From Rubrobacter sp. (lineage in GTDB: Bacteria; Actinomycetota; Rubrobacteria; Rubrobacterales; Rubrobacteraceae), in assembly GCA_016781705.1 (NCBI GenBank), contig JADDPV010000018.1, forward strand, positions 1-5,082: a stretch of 5,082 bases of DNA, given 5' to 3'. A program made the translations under genes and the position numbers. Below are positions 1-5,082 of this stretch, in pieces (within the stretch, counting starts at the first letter, position 1; the number at the start of each line of letters is the position of its first letter). The notes under the pieces are model-generated. The model did not search any database, was not told where the DNA came from, and saw nothing but the letters and a program-made list of their open reading frames with translations.

Positions 1-479
1 AGCACCCCTGCTGCTACATTGGCCAGGACCGTTGCGCTCACCGGTTGAACCCACCCAGGCCTAATGTAGATCGTTTCTCCGCCCTCTAGGGGCACCGGGC
101 GAGCATCGGCTACCGGCGGTCCTCCCAGCCTCCCGGCCTGCTTGCGTACCTCCGGCATCAAGCCAACCCTTGCCAACTCCTCCATCCAGCGAGAAACCAG
201 TAGGAACATCGGCCATTGCAGGAGACCACCGACGTAGAGCGCTTGCCGTTGCAGTTGCTTCCAGCCTTCGGCCGGCTCGCAATGATCCTCGCCGACGAAC
301 GTGGCGCCACACCACCCGCAAACGGGGAACCCATCCCACGCCAGCCGTCGATAGAGTTCCTCGGGAGAGTCGAACCCTAACGTTAAGGCTATGTCTTCAT
401 CGCTAACGTTCTCGGACCGGTGGGTGAGGAACTTGATGTACCGATCATCGCGCGGGTCCAGGTTCTTTGGTAGGCTCAT
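1..479 (-). CDS. Hypothetical protein with HTH-like N-terminus and Cys-rich knuckle; 3' end beyond the left edge
   Basis: I do not recognise the family. The frame is open from an ATG at 479-477 to the window edge, at least 159 codons without a stop; an in-frame TAG lies upstream at 515-513, so this ATG is the only standard start. Residues 1-52 are charged and helical: SDEDIALTLGFDSPEELYRR (about 26-45) reads like a small helix-turn-helix. It is followed by a Cys cluster, C54-x2-C57 with H66 and C67, which could form a zinc knuckle. Residues 73-120 look helical and amphipathic (several Trp, Leu, Arg); the visible tail is rich in Pro, Gly and Val. No good Shine-Dalgarno lies close to the ATG; AGGAAG at about 508-513 is too far upstream. 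A DNA-binding or phage/plasmid accessory protein is possible, but this is inference from the N-terminus only. That it is a real gene is well supported by length, codon pattern and composition. Confidence 0.72.
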   Translation of the reverse strand, partial: MSLPKNLDPRDDRYIKFLTHRSENVSDEDIALTLGFDSPEELYRRLAWDGFPVCGWCGATFVGEDHCEPAEGWKQLQRQALYVGGLLQWPMFLLVSRWMEELARVGLMPEVRKQAGRLGGPPVADARPVPLEGGETIYIRPGWVQPVSATVLANVAAGV

Positions 480-679
480 GCCGTGACGGTTGACGCGGGT
501 TTGCGACTCTTCCTAAAGTGACCCGCGCTGCCTCCTTCCTGTTGGTCCTCGAAAAATCAACCGTCCATCGCCCGCTCGAAGCGCACCTTTAGAGTGTCGT
601 TGGTCAACACGCGGCGCGGAACCGAAGCCTCGATGGTTTAGTTTCAAACACGGTACTTTCTCACTACAACCGTCGTTTT
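480..679. other. Intergenic spacer with small inverted repeats
   Basis: I see no convincing gene in this stretch. It is less GC-rich than its surroundings, notably around 630-685. Two small symmetric elements are visible. CGCGGGT at 494-500 pairs with ACCCGCG at 521-527 (7-bp stem, 20-base loop) just upstream of the minus-strand start at 479, and so might be an operator or a leader hairpin. GTTG-GT-CAAC at 599-608 is a short dyad. No clear -35/-10 pair could be placed for the minus-strand gene. Confidence 0.4.
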
Positions 680-1015
680 TCAAAGGAAGCCGAGGGGATC
701 TAAGCCCCTGACTCCCGCACATGGTCGCAGCGCCAGCTGCGAGCTCGGCGAGCGCCCGGGCGTCGCAAGGCCTGTCGGCGTAGCCCCGCGCCGCCCTACT
801 CCGAGGGAACTCGGTCCTCCGGCATGGTGGGCGTCGGACCCACTTGGGCCGATCGACCGCGCGCCGAGAACCTCAGCAAGGCGAACGGCTCGCGAATCCG
901 CTGCGTGAGCACTCCCCGCGCGAGCCCCCACCGCTTCAAGGAGCGGCACGCCCGAGCCGGCCAGCTCCCTCGTCGTCGCCATCCGCTTCCGCCGGCACGA
1001 GGCGGGCGTCGCCAT
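680..1015 (-). pseudogene. Possible PHP-domain (metal-dependent phosphoesterase) remnant
   Basis: This minus-strand frame contains, at about 900-815, an Ala/Arg-rich helix (DSRAVRLAEVLGARSIG) followed by PSGSDAHH. In PHP-domain phosphoesterases a helix of the type 'A..LA..LGLP' followed by GSDAH, whose Asp and His bind metal, is a characteristic C-terminal signature; that is known of the family. Here the surrounding sequence is poor: no N-terminal HxH metal motif is present, and the part after GSDAHH becomes low-complexity Gly/Pro/Ser/Arg sequence. Another frame, with YADRPCDARALAELAAGAA near 780-725, may continue it after a frameshift. The 5' side is cut off by the palindrome at 1017-1054. 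I read it as a short decayed fragment at best; a chance match in GC-rich DNA is a real alternative. Confidence 0.25.
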
Positions 1016-1016
1016 G

Positions 1017-1054
1017 GCCGCGTCGGGGTGAGGGTACCCTCACCCCGACGCGGC
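1017..1054 (-). terminator. Perfect 38-bp palindrome, probable terminator of the MFS-USP gene
   Basis: Positions 1017-1035 are the exact reverse complement of 1036-1054 (19 bp per arm, no spacer), centred on GGTACC. It starts 58 bases beyond the stop codon of the minus-strand MFS-USP gene (TGA at 1115-1113), where a transcription terminator is expected. No T-tract follows on either strand, as is common for hairpin terminators in high-GC actinobacteria. A protein-binding dyad is the alternative. Confidence 0.55.
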
Positions 1055-1112
1055 TACCATCGCCCACGTGGTCGGACACGGTCCCCGGCCGATGGATCGG
1101 CCTCGCCCGAGG

Positions 1113-1609
1113 TCAGGCCACCCGCTGACCGTCCGACTCCCCCGTCTGGACGATCAGAACGTCGCAGACCGCGCACTTCGCGACCTCGCCGGGCACGGAG
1201 CCGAGCAGCTGACCGTCGGCAGCGCCGAGGCCGCGGTTGCCGACGACGATCACGTTCGCCGGGTTGTCCCCCGCGACTTCGAGCAGGGCCTTCGCCGGGT
1301 CGCCCTCGACGATACGCGTCTCGGTGTTCCGGACGCGCTCGTTCGAGAGCTCGTTGATCGTCGTGCGGAGCGCCGCCCGGGCTGCCTCCTCGCCGTACAG
1401 CAACCGCCGAACGCCGGGCACCCGTTTGCCCGTGGCCGTAGTCTTGGCCTCCGACTCCGGGGTGTACGCCGCCACCACTACCAGACGCGCATCCGCTGCC
1501 GCGGCGACCGCGGCGGCATGACGGACCGCCTTCAGGAGGAGGGCGTCCCGTCGGAGCCGACGACCACGCGGTCGTAGACCGTGATTTCCGTCGGCGCCCC
1601 CAGCGGCAT
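1113..1609 (-). pseudogene. C-terminal universal stress protein (UspA-like) domain of the MFS-USP gene
   Basis: This is the 3' part of the preceding pseudogene, listed separately because its family is clear. The first strand reads TVYDRVVVGSDGTPSS (about 1581-1535); after a one-base frameshift it continues with an alpha helix KAVRHAAAVAAAADARLVVV and ends with the ATP-binding signature G-2x-G-9x-G-S (GNRG...LLGS, 1241-1197) followed by VCDVLIV. That signature marks the ATP-binding class of Usp proteins (established for the family). An ATG at 1609 (MPLGAPTEI...) could in principle start a free-standing Usp, but no stop separates it from the permease and I see no ribosome site that forces this reading. 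The stop is TGA at 1115-1113. Length of the domain, about 150 residues, is normal for the family. As sequenced the domain is split by the frameshift near 1540. Confidence 0.7.
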
Positions 1610-2657
1610 GACCGGGGACTCTTCGTTCTCCTTGGGCGGGTTCACCCACGTCATGGCGAGGGCACCGCACCCGAGCAGGGCGCCCGCGAACATGATCGCG
1701 TTGGTGCCGTCGCCGCCGAGCAGGTTCTCGAAGATCCACCCGAACGTCAGCGTCTCGACGAGCATCGGGACGACGATCATCATGTTCACGATGCCCATGT
1801 AGACGCCGGTGCGCTCCTTGGGCACCATGCTGGCGACGAGGATGTACGGGATGCCCATCATGCTGGCCCAGGCGATGCCGAGCAGGATCATGGGCACGAG
1901 CACCAGGTACTGGCTGCCGATCTGCGAGAGCCAGATCAGGCCCGCCGCCGCGCCGGCGAGGGCCGCCGCGTGGATCCACTTGGCGCCGAGCCGGGCCGCC
2001 AGGGGGATCAGGGCGAGTGCCGCGAAGATGGTCACGAAGTTGTAGGTGCCGTTCATCGCGCCGACCCACCCGACGGCTTCCTAGAAGCGCGGTGCATCCG
2101 GGTTGGTGTTGAACGCTGACTCGCCGATGCTCGTCGCGACGAACTGCCAGTAGACGAACATCGCGTACCACTGGAACGCGAACACCAGGCCGATCTTGTG
2201 CATCCCGAGCGGCATCGCGCGGACCGCGGAGGCGATCTCCTTGACGGCCGCCCCCCAGGCCCTTGGGCTTGGACCGTATCTCGGCGAGCTCCCGTTCCGT
2301 CGGCGGGATCTCCTTCGTGGACAGGATGGAGATCAGGACCGTGGCGATGGAGCAGAACGCGCCGATCCAGAACGCCACGAACATCCAAGTCGGGAGGCCG
2401 CCGCCACTGGCTTCGGTGCCGAGCAACCGCTGGAACAAGAATATCGACAGGTTCGCCGTCACGGCGCCGGCGCCGACGAACATGCTCTGCGTCAGGAAGC
2501 CGCGGGCAAACTGGCTCTTGGGCAGCCTGTCGGAGATGAAGGCCCGGTACGGCTCCATCGCCGTGTTGTTCGAGATGTCGAGGAGCCACAGGAGAACGAC
2601 AGGCAACCAAAGCACCCCGACTAACGGATAAAGAAACAGGAAACCTATAAGCAGGAG
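1113..2657 (-). pseudogene. Decayed MFS sugar transporter (SLC45/GPH-like) fused to a universal stress protein domain
   Basis: The reconstructed product is a multi-helix permease followed by a cytoplasmic UspA-type domain. The permease part has LLDISNNTAMEPYRAFISDR near 2582-2525 and VPKERTGVYMGIVNMMIVVP near 1827-1768; both resemble conserved loops of SLC45-type sucrose/sugar:proton symporters. About nine or ten membrane segments remain. Four lesions are visible. The frame begins right after a stop at 2660-2658, so roughly the first two helices are missing. One base too many in the C-run 2251-2256 shifts the frame. TAG at 2083-2081 interrupts ...NTNPDAPRF/EAVGWVGAMNG... . A one-base deletion near 1535-1545 shifts the frame back inside the Usp domain. 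Between 2080 and 1545 one frame runs from the last helices through a short linker into the first Usp strand, so the fusion is original. A functional product is very unlikely unless the single-base lesions are sequencing errors, and the missing N-terminus would remain. Confidence 0.82.
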
Positions 2658-2670
2658 TCATAGCAACCCC

Positions 2671-2676
2671 TAGAAT
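2671..2676 (+). promoter_or_regulatory. Possible -10 element of tenA (TAGAAT)
   Basis: TAGAAT resembles the sigma-70/SigA -10 consensus TATAAT and lies 39 bases upstream of the tenA start in the only AT-rich stretch of the area. No good -35 is present at the usual spacing. I see no thiamin pyrophosphate riboswitch in the short leader. Small dyads, GCAACC 2663-2668 with GGTTGC 2685-2690 and CCCTA 2668-2672 with TAGGG 2696-2700, overlap the site and could be regulatory. Confidence 0.3.
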
Positions 2677-2704
2677 TAGTGTGTGGTTGCAACAATAGGG
2701 TAGC

Positions 2705-2710
2705 AGGAGG
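2705..2710 (+). promoter_or_regulatory. Shine-Dalgarno sequence of tenA
   Basis: AGGAGG ends 4 bases before the ATG at 2715. The spacing is slightly short, but this is the only strong site, and it favours 2715 over the GTG at 2679 (which would place the SD inside the gene). The in-frame ATG at 2733 is 22 bases away and less likely. Confidence 0.65.
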
Positions 2711-2714
2711 AGAT

Positions 2715-3407
2715 ATGTACGAGGTTGCGTCTATGAAGCGCAAAGGATTCACCAACGAACTTTGGCGCTCGATAACGCCCATTTACGTTGAAATAATAGC
2801 TCACCCATTCTTGCGCGGCCTCACCGACGGGACGCTCACCAAAGAGCGCTTCCGCTTTTACATCTTGCAGGATGCGGTCTACTTGCGCGAGTACGCCCGT
2901 GCCCTGAGCCTCGTCGGGGTTCGCTCGTCGGACGAGGACGCGCTCGTGATGTTCTCGGAGCACGCATCCGGCGCCATAGCCGTGGAGAGGAGCCTGCACG
3001 AGGGCTTCCTCGAAGACCTCGGCGTCGCGCGCGAGGAGGCCGAAGGGACCGCTTCCTCCCCCACCACGCTCGCCTACACCAGCTTCCTCCTGAGGACCGC
3101 GGCCCTGGGCGGTTACCCGGAGGCCCTGGGGGCGGTCTTGCCGTGCTACTGGATCTACCGGGAGGTCGGCAAGACCCTCCTCGAGCGCGGCTCCCCTAAC
3201 CCGCTCTATCAGAGGTGGATCGACACCTACGGCGGGGAGGAGTTCGGCTCGCTAGTCGAGGCCGTACTGGACCTCACCGACGGGGTCTGCGAGGATCTCA
3301 GCCCCCCGCAGAAGACCCGCGTGCAGGAGGCCTTCGTCGCCACGAGCCGCTATGAGTGGATGTTCTGGGACGCTGCTTGGAGGATCGAAAGGTGGCCTGT
3401 GGGGTGA
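2715..3407 (+). CDS. tenA: TenA family aminopyrimidine aminohydrolase (thiaminase II)
   Basis: TenA is a cytoplasmic all-helical hydrolase. It releases HMP from 4-amino-5-aminomethyl-2-methylpyrimidine, a thiamin breakdown product, for salvage into thiamin synthesis, and can also split thiamin. The product has 230 residues, normal for the family, and is intact. Recognisable blocks are ELWRSITPIYVEIIAHPFLRGLTDGTL (in part, 15-41), the substrate Asp in LQDAVYL (D53), the nucleophile in LPCYWIYREVG (C144, with Y145, Y148 and E150), and the C-terminal catalytic Glu in SRYEWMFWDAAW (E214). This Cys plus C-terminal Glu arrangement is that of the classical TenA_C group, so activity is expected. Start chosen at 2715 from the SD at 2705-2710. 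It is divergent from the MFS-USP pseudogene and has no other thiamin gene beside it in the window; possible partners would have to be elsewhere. It is the one complete, undamaged gene here. Confidence 0.93.
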   Translation: MYEVASMKRKGFTNELWRSITPIYVEIIAHPFLRGLTDGTLTKERFRFYILQDAVYLREYARALSLVGVRSSDEDALVMFSEHASGAIAVERSLHEGFLEDLGVAREEAEGTASSPTTLAYTSFLLRTAALGGYPEALGAVLPCYWIYREVGKTLLERGSPNPLYQRWIDTYGGEEFGSLVEAVLDLTDGVCEDLSPPQKTRVQEAFVATSRYEWMFWDAAWRIERWPVG

Positions 3408-3434
3408 GAGGCGTATGCCCTCGTCTCTCAACCC
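3401..3434 (+). terminator. Possible terminator hairpin overlapping the tenA stop
   Basis: TGAGAG (3405-3410, starting with the stop codon) pairs with CTCTCA (3425-3430); flanking G and C runs (3401-3403 and 3432-3434) extend the stem past a bulge. A pyrimidine-rich run (CTCTTCTTCTTG) follows about 14 bases later, not directly after the stem. Weak but plausibly placed. Confidence 0.3.
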
Positions 3435-3585
3435 GTGGTCATTGGGCTCTTCTTCTTGCCCGCCCGACGTCTTACCGAGCGGCACCGATTAGAGAGAACG
3501 GACAATCGGTTTCGACCGGGCAAGACAGCGCAATTATTGCGAGGACACAGCTTACGCGAGAAGAAGCTCTTTCTGCGCACCGGCC
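3408..3585. other. Spacer between tenA and the tape-measure remnant, with a 7-bp inverted repeat
   Basis: No gene is visible between the two convergent ends. ACCGATT (3484-3490) and AATCGGT (3504-3510) form a perfect 7-bp stem with a 13-base loop. The section 3480-3575 is less GC-rich than the flanks. This could be a terminator for the minus-strand remnant or a leftover junction; I cannot tell which. Confidence 0.3.
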
Positions 3586-4352
3586 TCACTTGCCCAGGCA
3601 GACAGGCATAGCATCGCCCGCCTGCCCGAGGGGACGAGCCGTTCCCCCAGCGTCCGGCTTGCCCCCGAAGAAGCCCGCGGGGAGGCGGTCCGTCTGCCCC
3701 GGGCGCCACGCGGCGACCCCGGGGAGACCTGCGGTGGAGGAGAGCCTGAGGTTCTCGAGGGGCTCCTTCGCGGCGTGGGCGAGCCTCTCGGAGGCCCGCT
3801 TCATGGGGTCGACCGTCTCGTCCACCCTGAGTACCGCGCCTATACCGGTGTCCCGGCCCTCGAGCCTCATCTTCTCGGACGGGGAGCGCGAATCGAGCTC
3901 GCGCTTGAAGGCCTCGCGGGCCTCCGCGGAGAGCTTCTTCATGCGGGCGTTCAAGGCCGCTGCCATCGAGCCCACTCCGTTGATCACGCCCTGGACGATC
4001 CCCCGCCCGATGGCCGGGAAGGAGGACGTTATCGGGCCGGCCGGCGTGCGCGTCGTCGCCACGATATTGTTCATGTGGTTCTCGACGGCCCTGCCAAGCT
4101 CGCGCATCCTCCTCGTCTCCTCGGCCGCTCCGTCCGCGAAGGGGCCCCCGAGGTCCGAGCGACGTTCAAGAGGGCCCACTGCGCCCTCGGCCCTATCTGG
4201 GCGAGCTCCTGCTCCGAGTCGTTCACCAGGGCCGGGACCGTGGAGTTCCCGACCACCCCGCGGTAGGCGTCGACGAAGAGTCTGGTTATGGTGTCCTTGA
4301 GGTTCCGAAGTTTGCCGGCGACCTTGACGGGTAGGGAGCCGTTGAGCGAAGC
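3586..4352 (-). pseudogene. Phage tail tape-measure protein, C-terminal remnant, frameshifted and 5'-truncated
   Basis: Tape-measure proteins set tail length in long-tailed phages and normally span several hundred to over a thousand residues. Only about 250 remain. The upstream part (4352-4167) has SLPVKVAGKLRNLKDTITRL and GVVGNSTVPALVND, matching the 'V-G-x-S-x-I/V-P-x-x-V-x-x' motif that precedes the C-terminus in many tape-measure proteins. Near 4167 the frame changes by one base (missing base; ...QWALL then ERRSDLGGP...). The downstream part continues with a GIVQGVINGVGSMAAALNAR helix, then FKRELDSRSPSEKMRLEG (SPS at 3885-3877) and a GIG/GL-type tail; 'F-x-I-x-SPS-x-x-x-x-x-x-G' is a hallmark of these proteins. 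It ends with a TGA at 3588-3586. The 5' portion is missing: the region ends head-to-head against the DUF4326 start only a few bases away. It is most likely a prophage scar. Assignment rests on motif reading, not a search. Confidence 0.68.
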
Positions 4353-4359
4353 GGGCAAG

Positions 4360-4659
4360 ATGGTGCACGTCCTGAGCGGCCAGGAGTACAACGTCTACGT
4401 AGGCCTCGTCAACCCCTACAGGATAGGTAAGGACGGCGACCGCGCGGAAGTGCTGAGGAAGTACGAGGAGGCCATGCGCGACGCCATATAGCACCGCCCC
4501 GCCGATGTCCTGCGGAAGCTCGATCCGCTGCTCGGCAAGACGCTGGCGTGCTGGTGCGCCGACAAGGAGGGCGGCGTCCTGACCGCCGAAGATGAGACGG
4601 TGTGCCACGCGCAGATCCTTTTGAGGCTCGCTGCGGAGTTCTCGAGGGAGGTCGGGTAG
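4360..4659 (+). pseudogene. DUF4326 domain protein interrupted by an in-frame amber codon
   Basis: DUF4326 proteins are small (about 100 residues), often phage- or plasmid-encoded, of unknown function. The N-terminal half (43 residues to the TAG at 4489-4491) has EYNVYVG, then NPYRIGKDGDRAEVLRKYEE, the family's 'DVYIGR...NPF.IG.DG.R.EV...Y' signature. The same frame continues after the TAG for 55 more codons with LLGKTLACWCA (Cys64, Trp65, Cys66) and VCHAQILLRLA (Cys82, His83), the expected C-terminal 'L-G/K-CWC...CH' metal-like motif, and stops at TAG 4657-4659. So the gene is complete apart from one nonsense codon; no frameshift is needed. A stretch of about 15 residues between CWC and CH is longer than usual, and a few residues seem absent between YVG and NPY. 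No strong SD precedes the ATG at 4360; an in-frame TTG at 4342 follows AGGGAG very closely. Amber suppression or a read error are alternatives to a dead gene. Confidence 0.72.
4645..4652 (+). promoter_or_regulatory. Shine-Dalgarno sequence for the GTG at 4663
   Basis: AGGGAGGT lies inside the 3' end of the DUF4326 frame and ends 10 bases before the GTG at 4663. It is the best argument that a translated, possibly coupled, reading frame follows. Confidence 0.4.
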
Positions 4660-4662
4660 GCC

Positions 4663-4855
4663 GTGATCCAGGAGCATACCTCCAACCCCGCCGATCTTGC
4701 CCGCGCGCTGGACGAGCAGCGCGCGTTAGCTGGACGCTGCCGATCACGTGCGATCAAGGCCCGAGAGGCCAGCTTGGTGGCAGCAATCGTACCCTTACCG
4801 CGTGGCACTCCCGGCGTAGCGCGCTCTGCCCGTCGTGTACCCAGATCCTTGAGAC
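4663..4855 (+). CDS. Small hypothetical ORF after DUF4326, probably truncated at its 3' end
   Basis: A GTG 3 bases after the DUF4326 stop, with a good SD, opens a frame beginning VIQEHTSNPADLARALDEQR. The first 35-40 residues look like a genuine short helical protein (acidic/basic, Ala and Leu rich), as in many small phage genes; I do not recognise it. No stop occurs in this frame before the right edge, but beyond about 4800 it turns into Arg/Pro/Gly-rich sequence and runs across a terminator hairpin and antisense to the deacetylase gene, so its natural end is probably lost. The end given here is the base before that hairpin and is arbitrary. The frame is the same as that of DUF4326, so the TAG at 4657-4659 could also have been read through; coincidence is just as likely (one chance in three). 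Confidence 0.33.
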
Positions 4856-4889
4856 ACGGCCAGGGAGGGGGCGGTCACTCCCTGGCCGT
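4856..4889 (-). terminator. 12-bp perfect hairpin, probable terminator of the deacetylase gene
   Basis: ACGGCCAGGGAG (4856-4867) and CTCCCTGGCCGT (4878-4889) pair perfectly around a 10-base loop. It begins 22 bases after the minus-strand stop at 4914-4912. No T-tract follows, similar to the palindrome at 1017-1054. Confidence 0.65.
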
Positions 4890-4911
4890 AAAGCCGCGCG
4901 GTGCTCGCGTC

Positions 4912-5082
4912 CTACCTGAAACCCGAGCCGACGGGCGCCTGTTCGACCCCCCGCGCGTCCTCGGCTTGCATGAGGCGCCTGTCCTCGTCGTCGTCCACCC
5001 AGGCGTCGAAGATCTCGGCGCAGGTGGCGAACCAAACGCCGTCTTTGGAGGCTATGTACTCGATCAGCTTCTCGAAGAACAT
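4912..5082 (-). CDS. Polysaccharide deacetylase family protein, C-terminal end (partial at right edge)
   Basis: Only the last 56 codons are in the window; the gene starts beyond the right edge, and the ATG at 5082 is probably an internal Met. The sequence KLIEYIASKDGVWFATCAEI followed by FDAW is the end of the NodB-type TIM-like barrel seen in PuuE/allantoinase-like and related polysaccharide deacetylases, where 'I..h.dVWfaT..EIa.w' is the closing strand and helix. The tail after residue 30 is acidic (WVDDDED) and ends with a TAG at 4914-4912. The catalytic Asp and metal His residues lie outside the window, so substrate (polysaccharide, allantoin-like amide or other) cannot be judged. Codon use and the downstream hairpin indicate an intact host gene. 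Confidence 0.72.
   Translation of the reverse strand: MFFEKLIEYIASKDGVWFATCAEIFDAWVDDDEDRRLMQAEDARGVEQAPVGSGFR

Noticed and set aside
693..721. tRNA-like 3' end: AGGGG-7-base loop-CCCCT hairpin followed by GACTCCCGCACA
   Set aside because: The loop ATCTAAG lacks the TTCRANY pattern, no matching acceptor 5' strand is found about 65 bases upstream, and no anticodon arm can be built. At most a decayed att/tRNA fragment.
824..1577. Long plus-strand frames antisense to the Usp domain and the PHP-like fragment
   Set aside because: Arg/Pro/Ser-rich translations typical of shadow frames in GC-rich DNA; the minus strand carries recognisable domains.
2641..2714. TPP riboswitch before tenA
   Set aside because: The leader is too short and lacks the CTGAGA and conserved thi-box sequences.
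4160..4175. Programmed -1 frameshift in the tape-measure gene
   Set aside because: No X-XXY-YYZ slippery heptamer is seen; programmed shifts in tail operons are known for the assembly chaperones, not the tape measure. A one-base deletion is simpler.
3356..4300. 314-codon plus-strand open frame overlapping the end of tenA
   Set aside because: It begins inside tenA in another frame and is antisense to the tape-measure motifs; composition is low-complexity.
4416..4808. Minus-strand frames opposite DUF4326
   Set aside because: Mirror frames of the DUF4326 coding region without recognisable motifs.
1..5082. CRISPR array, insertion sequence or replication origin
   Set aside because: No regularly spaced repeats, no transposase motifs with terminal repeats, and no iteron or DnaA-box cluster were seen on either strand.

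Overview
The window is GC-rich DNA with G/C-ending codons, SD-type ribosome sites (AGGAGG, AGGGAGGT) and strong hairpins without U-tracts. This fits a high-GC actinobacterium. A Rubrobacter-like host is my guess from the general look of the proteins, and the sequence does not prove it. Two or three genes look healthy. The rest is eroded: frameshifts, in-frame stops and genes missing an end, as in an accessory region or an old prophage scar.

Layout. (1) 1-479, minus: an unrecognised but convincing gene with an HTH-like N-terminus and a Cys-rich knuckle, running off the left edge. (2) 480-679: spacer with small inverted repeats. (3) About 680-1015, minus: a weak fragment with a GSDAH motif, possibly a PHP phosphoesterase remnant. 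(4) 1017-1054: a perfect 38-bp palindrome, probably a terminator. (5) 1113-2657, minus: a decayed sugar-type MFS transporter fused in frame to a C-terminal universal stress protein domain. It carries two frameshifts, one amber stop and no 5' end. (6) 2715-3407, plus: an intact tenA (aminopyrimidine aminohydrolase / thiaminase II) with its own RBS and possible promoter. (7) 3586-4352, minus: the C-terminal part of a phage tail tape-measure protein, frameshifted and lacking its 5' end. (8) 4360-4659, plus: a DUF4326 gene interrupted by an in-frame amber codon, followed 3 bases later by a small ORF with a good SD. (9) 4856-4889: a 12-bp perfect hairpin, the likely terminator of (10) 4912-5082, minus: the C-terminal end of a polysaccharide deacetylase that enters from the right edge.

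I see no cooperating multi-gene system. TenA is a stand-alone thiamin-salvage enzyme. The tape-measure fragment and the DUF4326 gene point to a rearranged prophage remnant. The features most worth checking are the MFS-USP fusion, the amber-interrupted DUF4326 gene, and the edge gene at 1-479.
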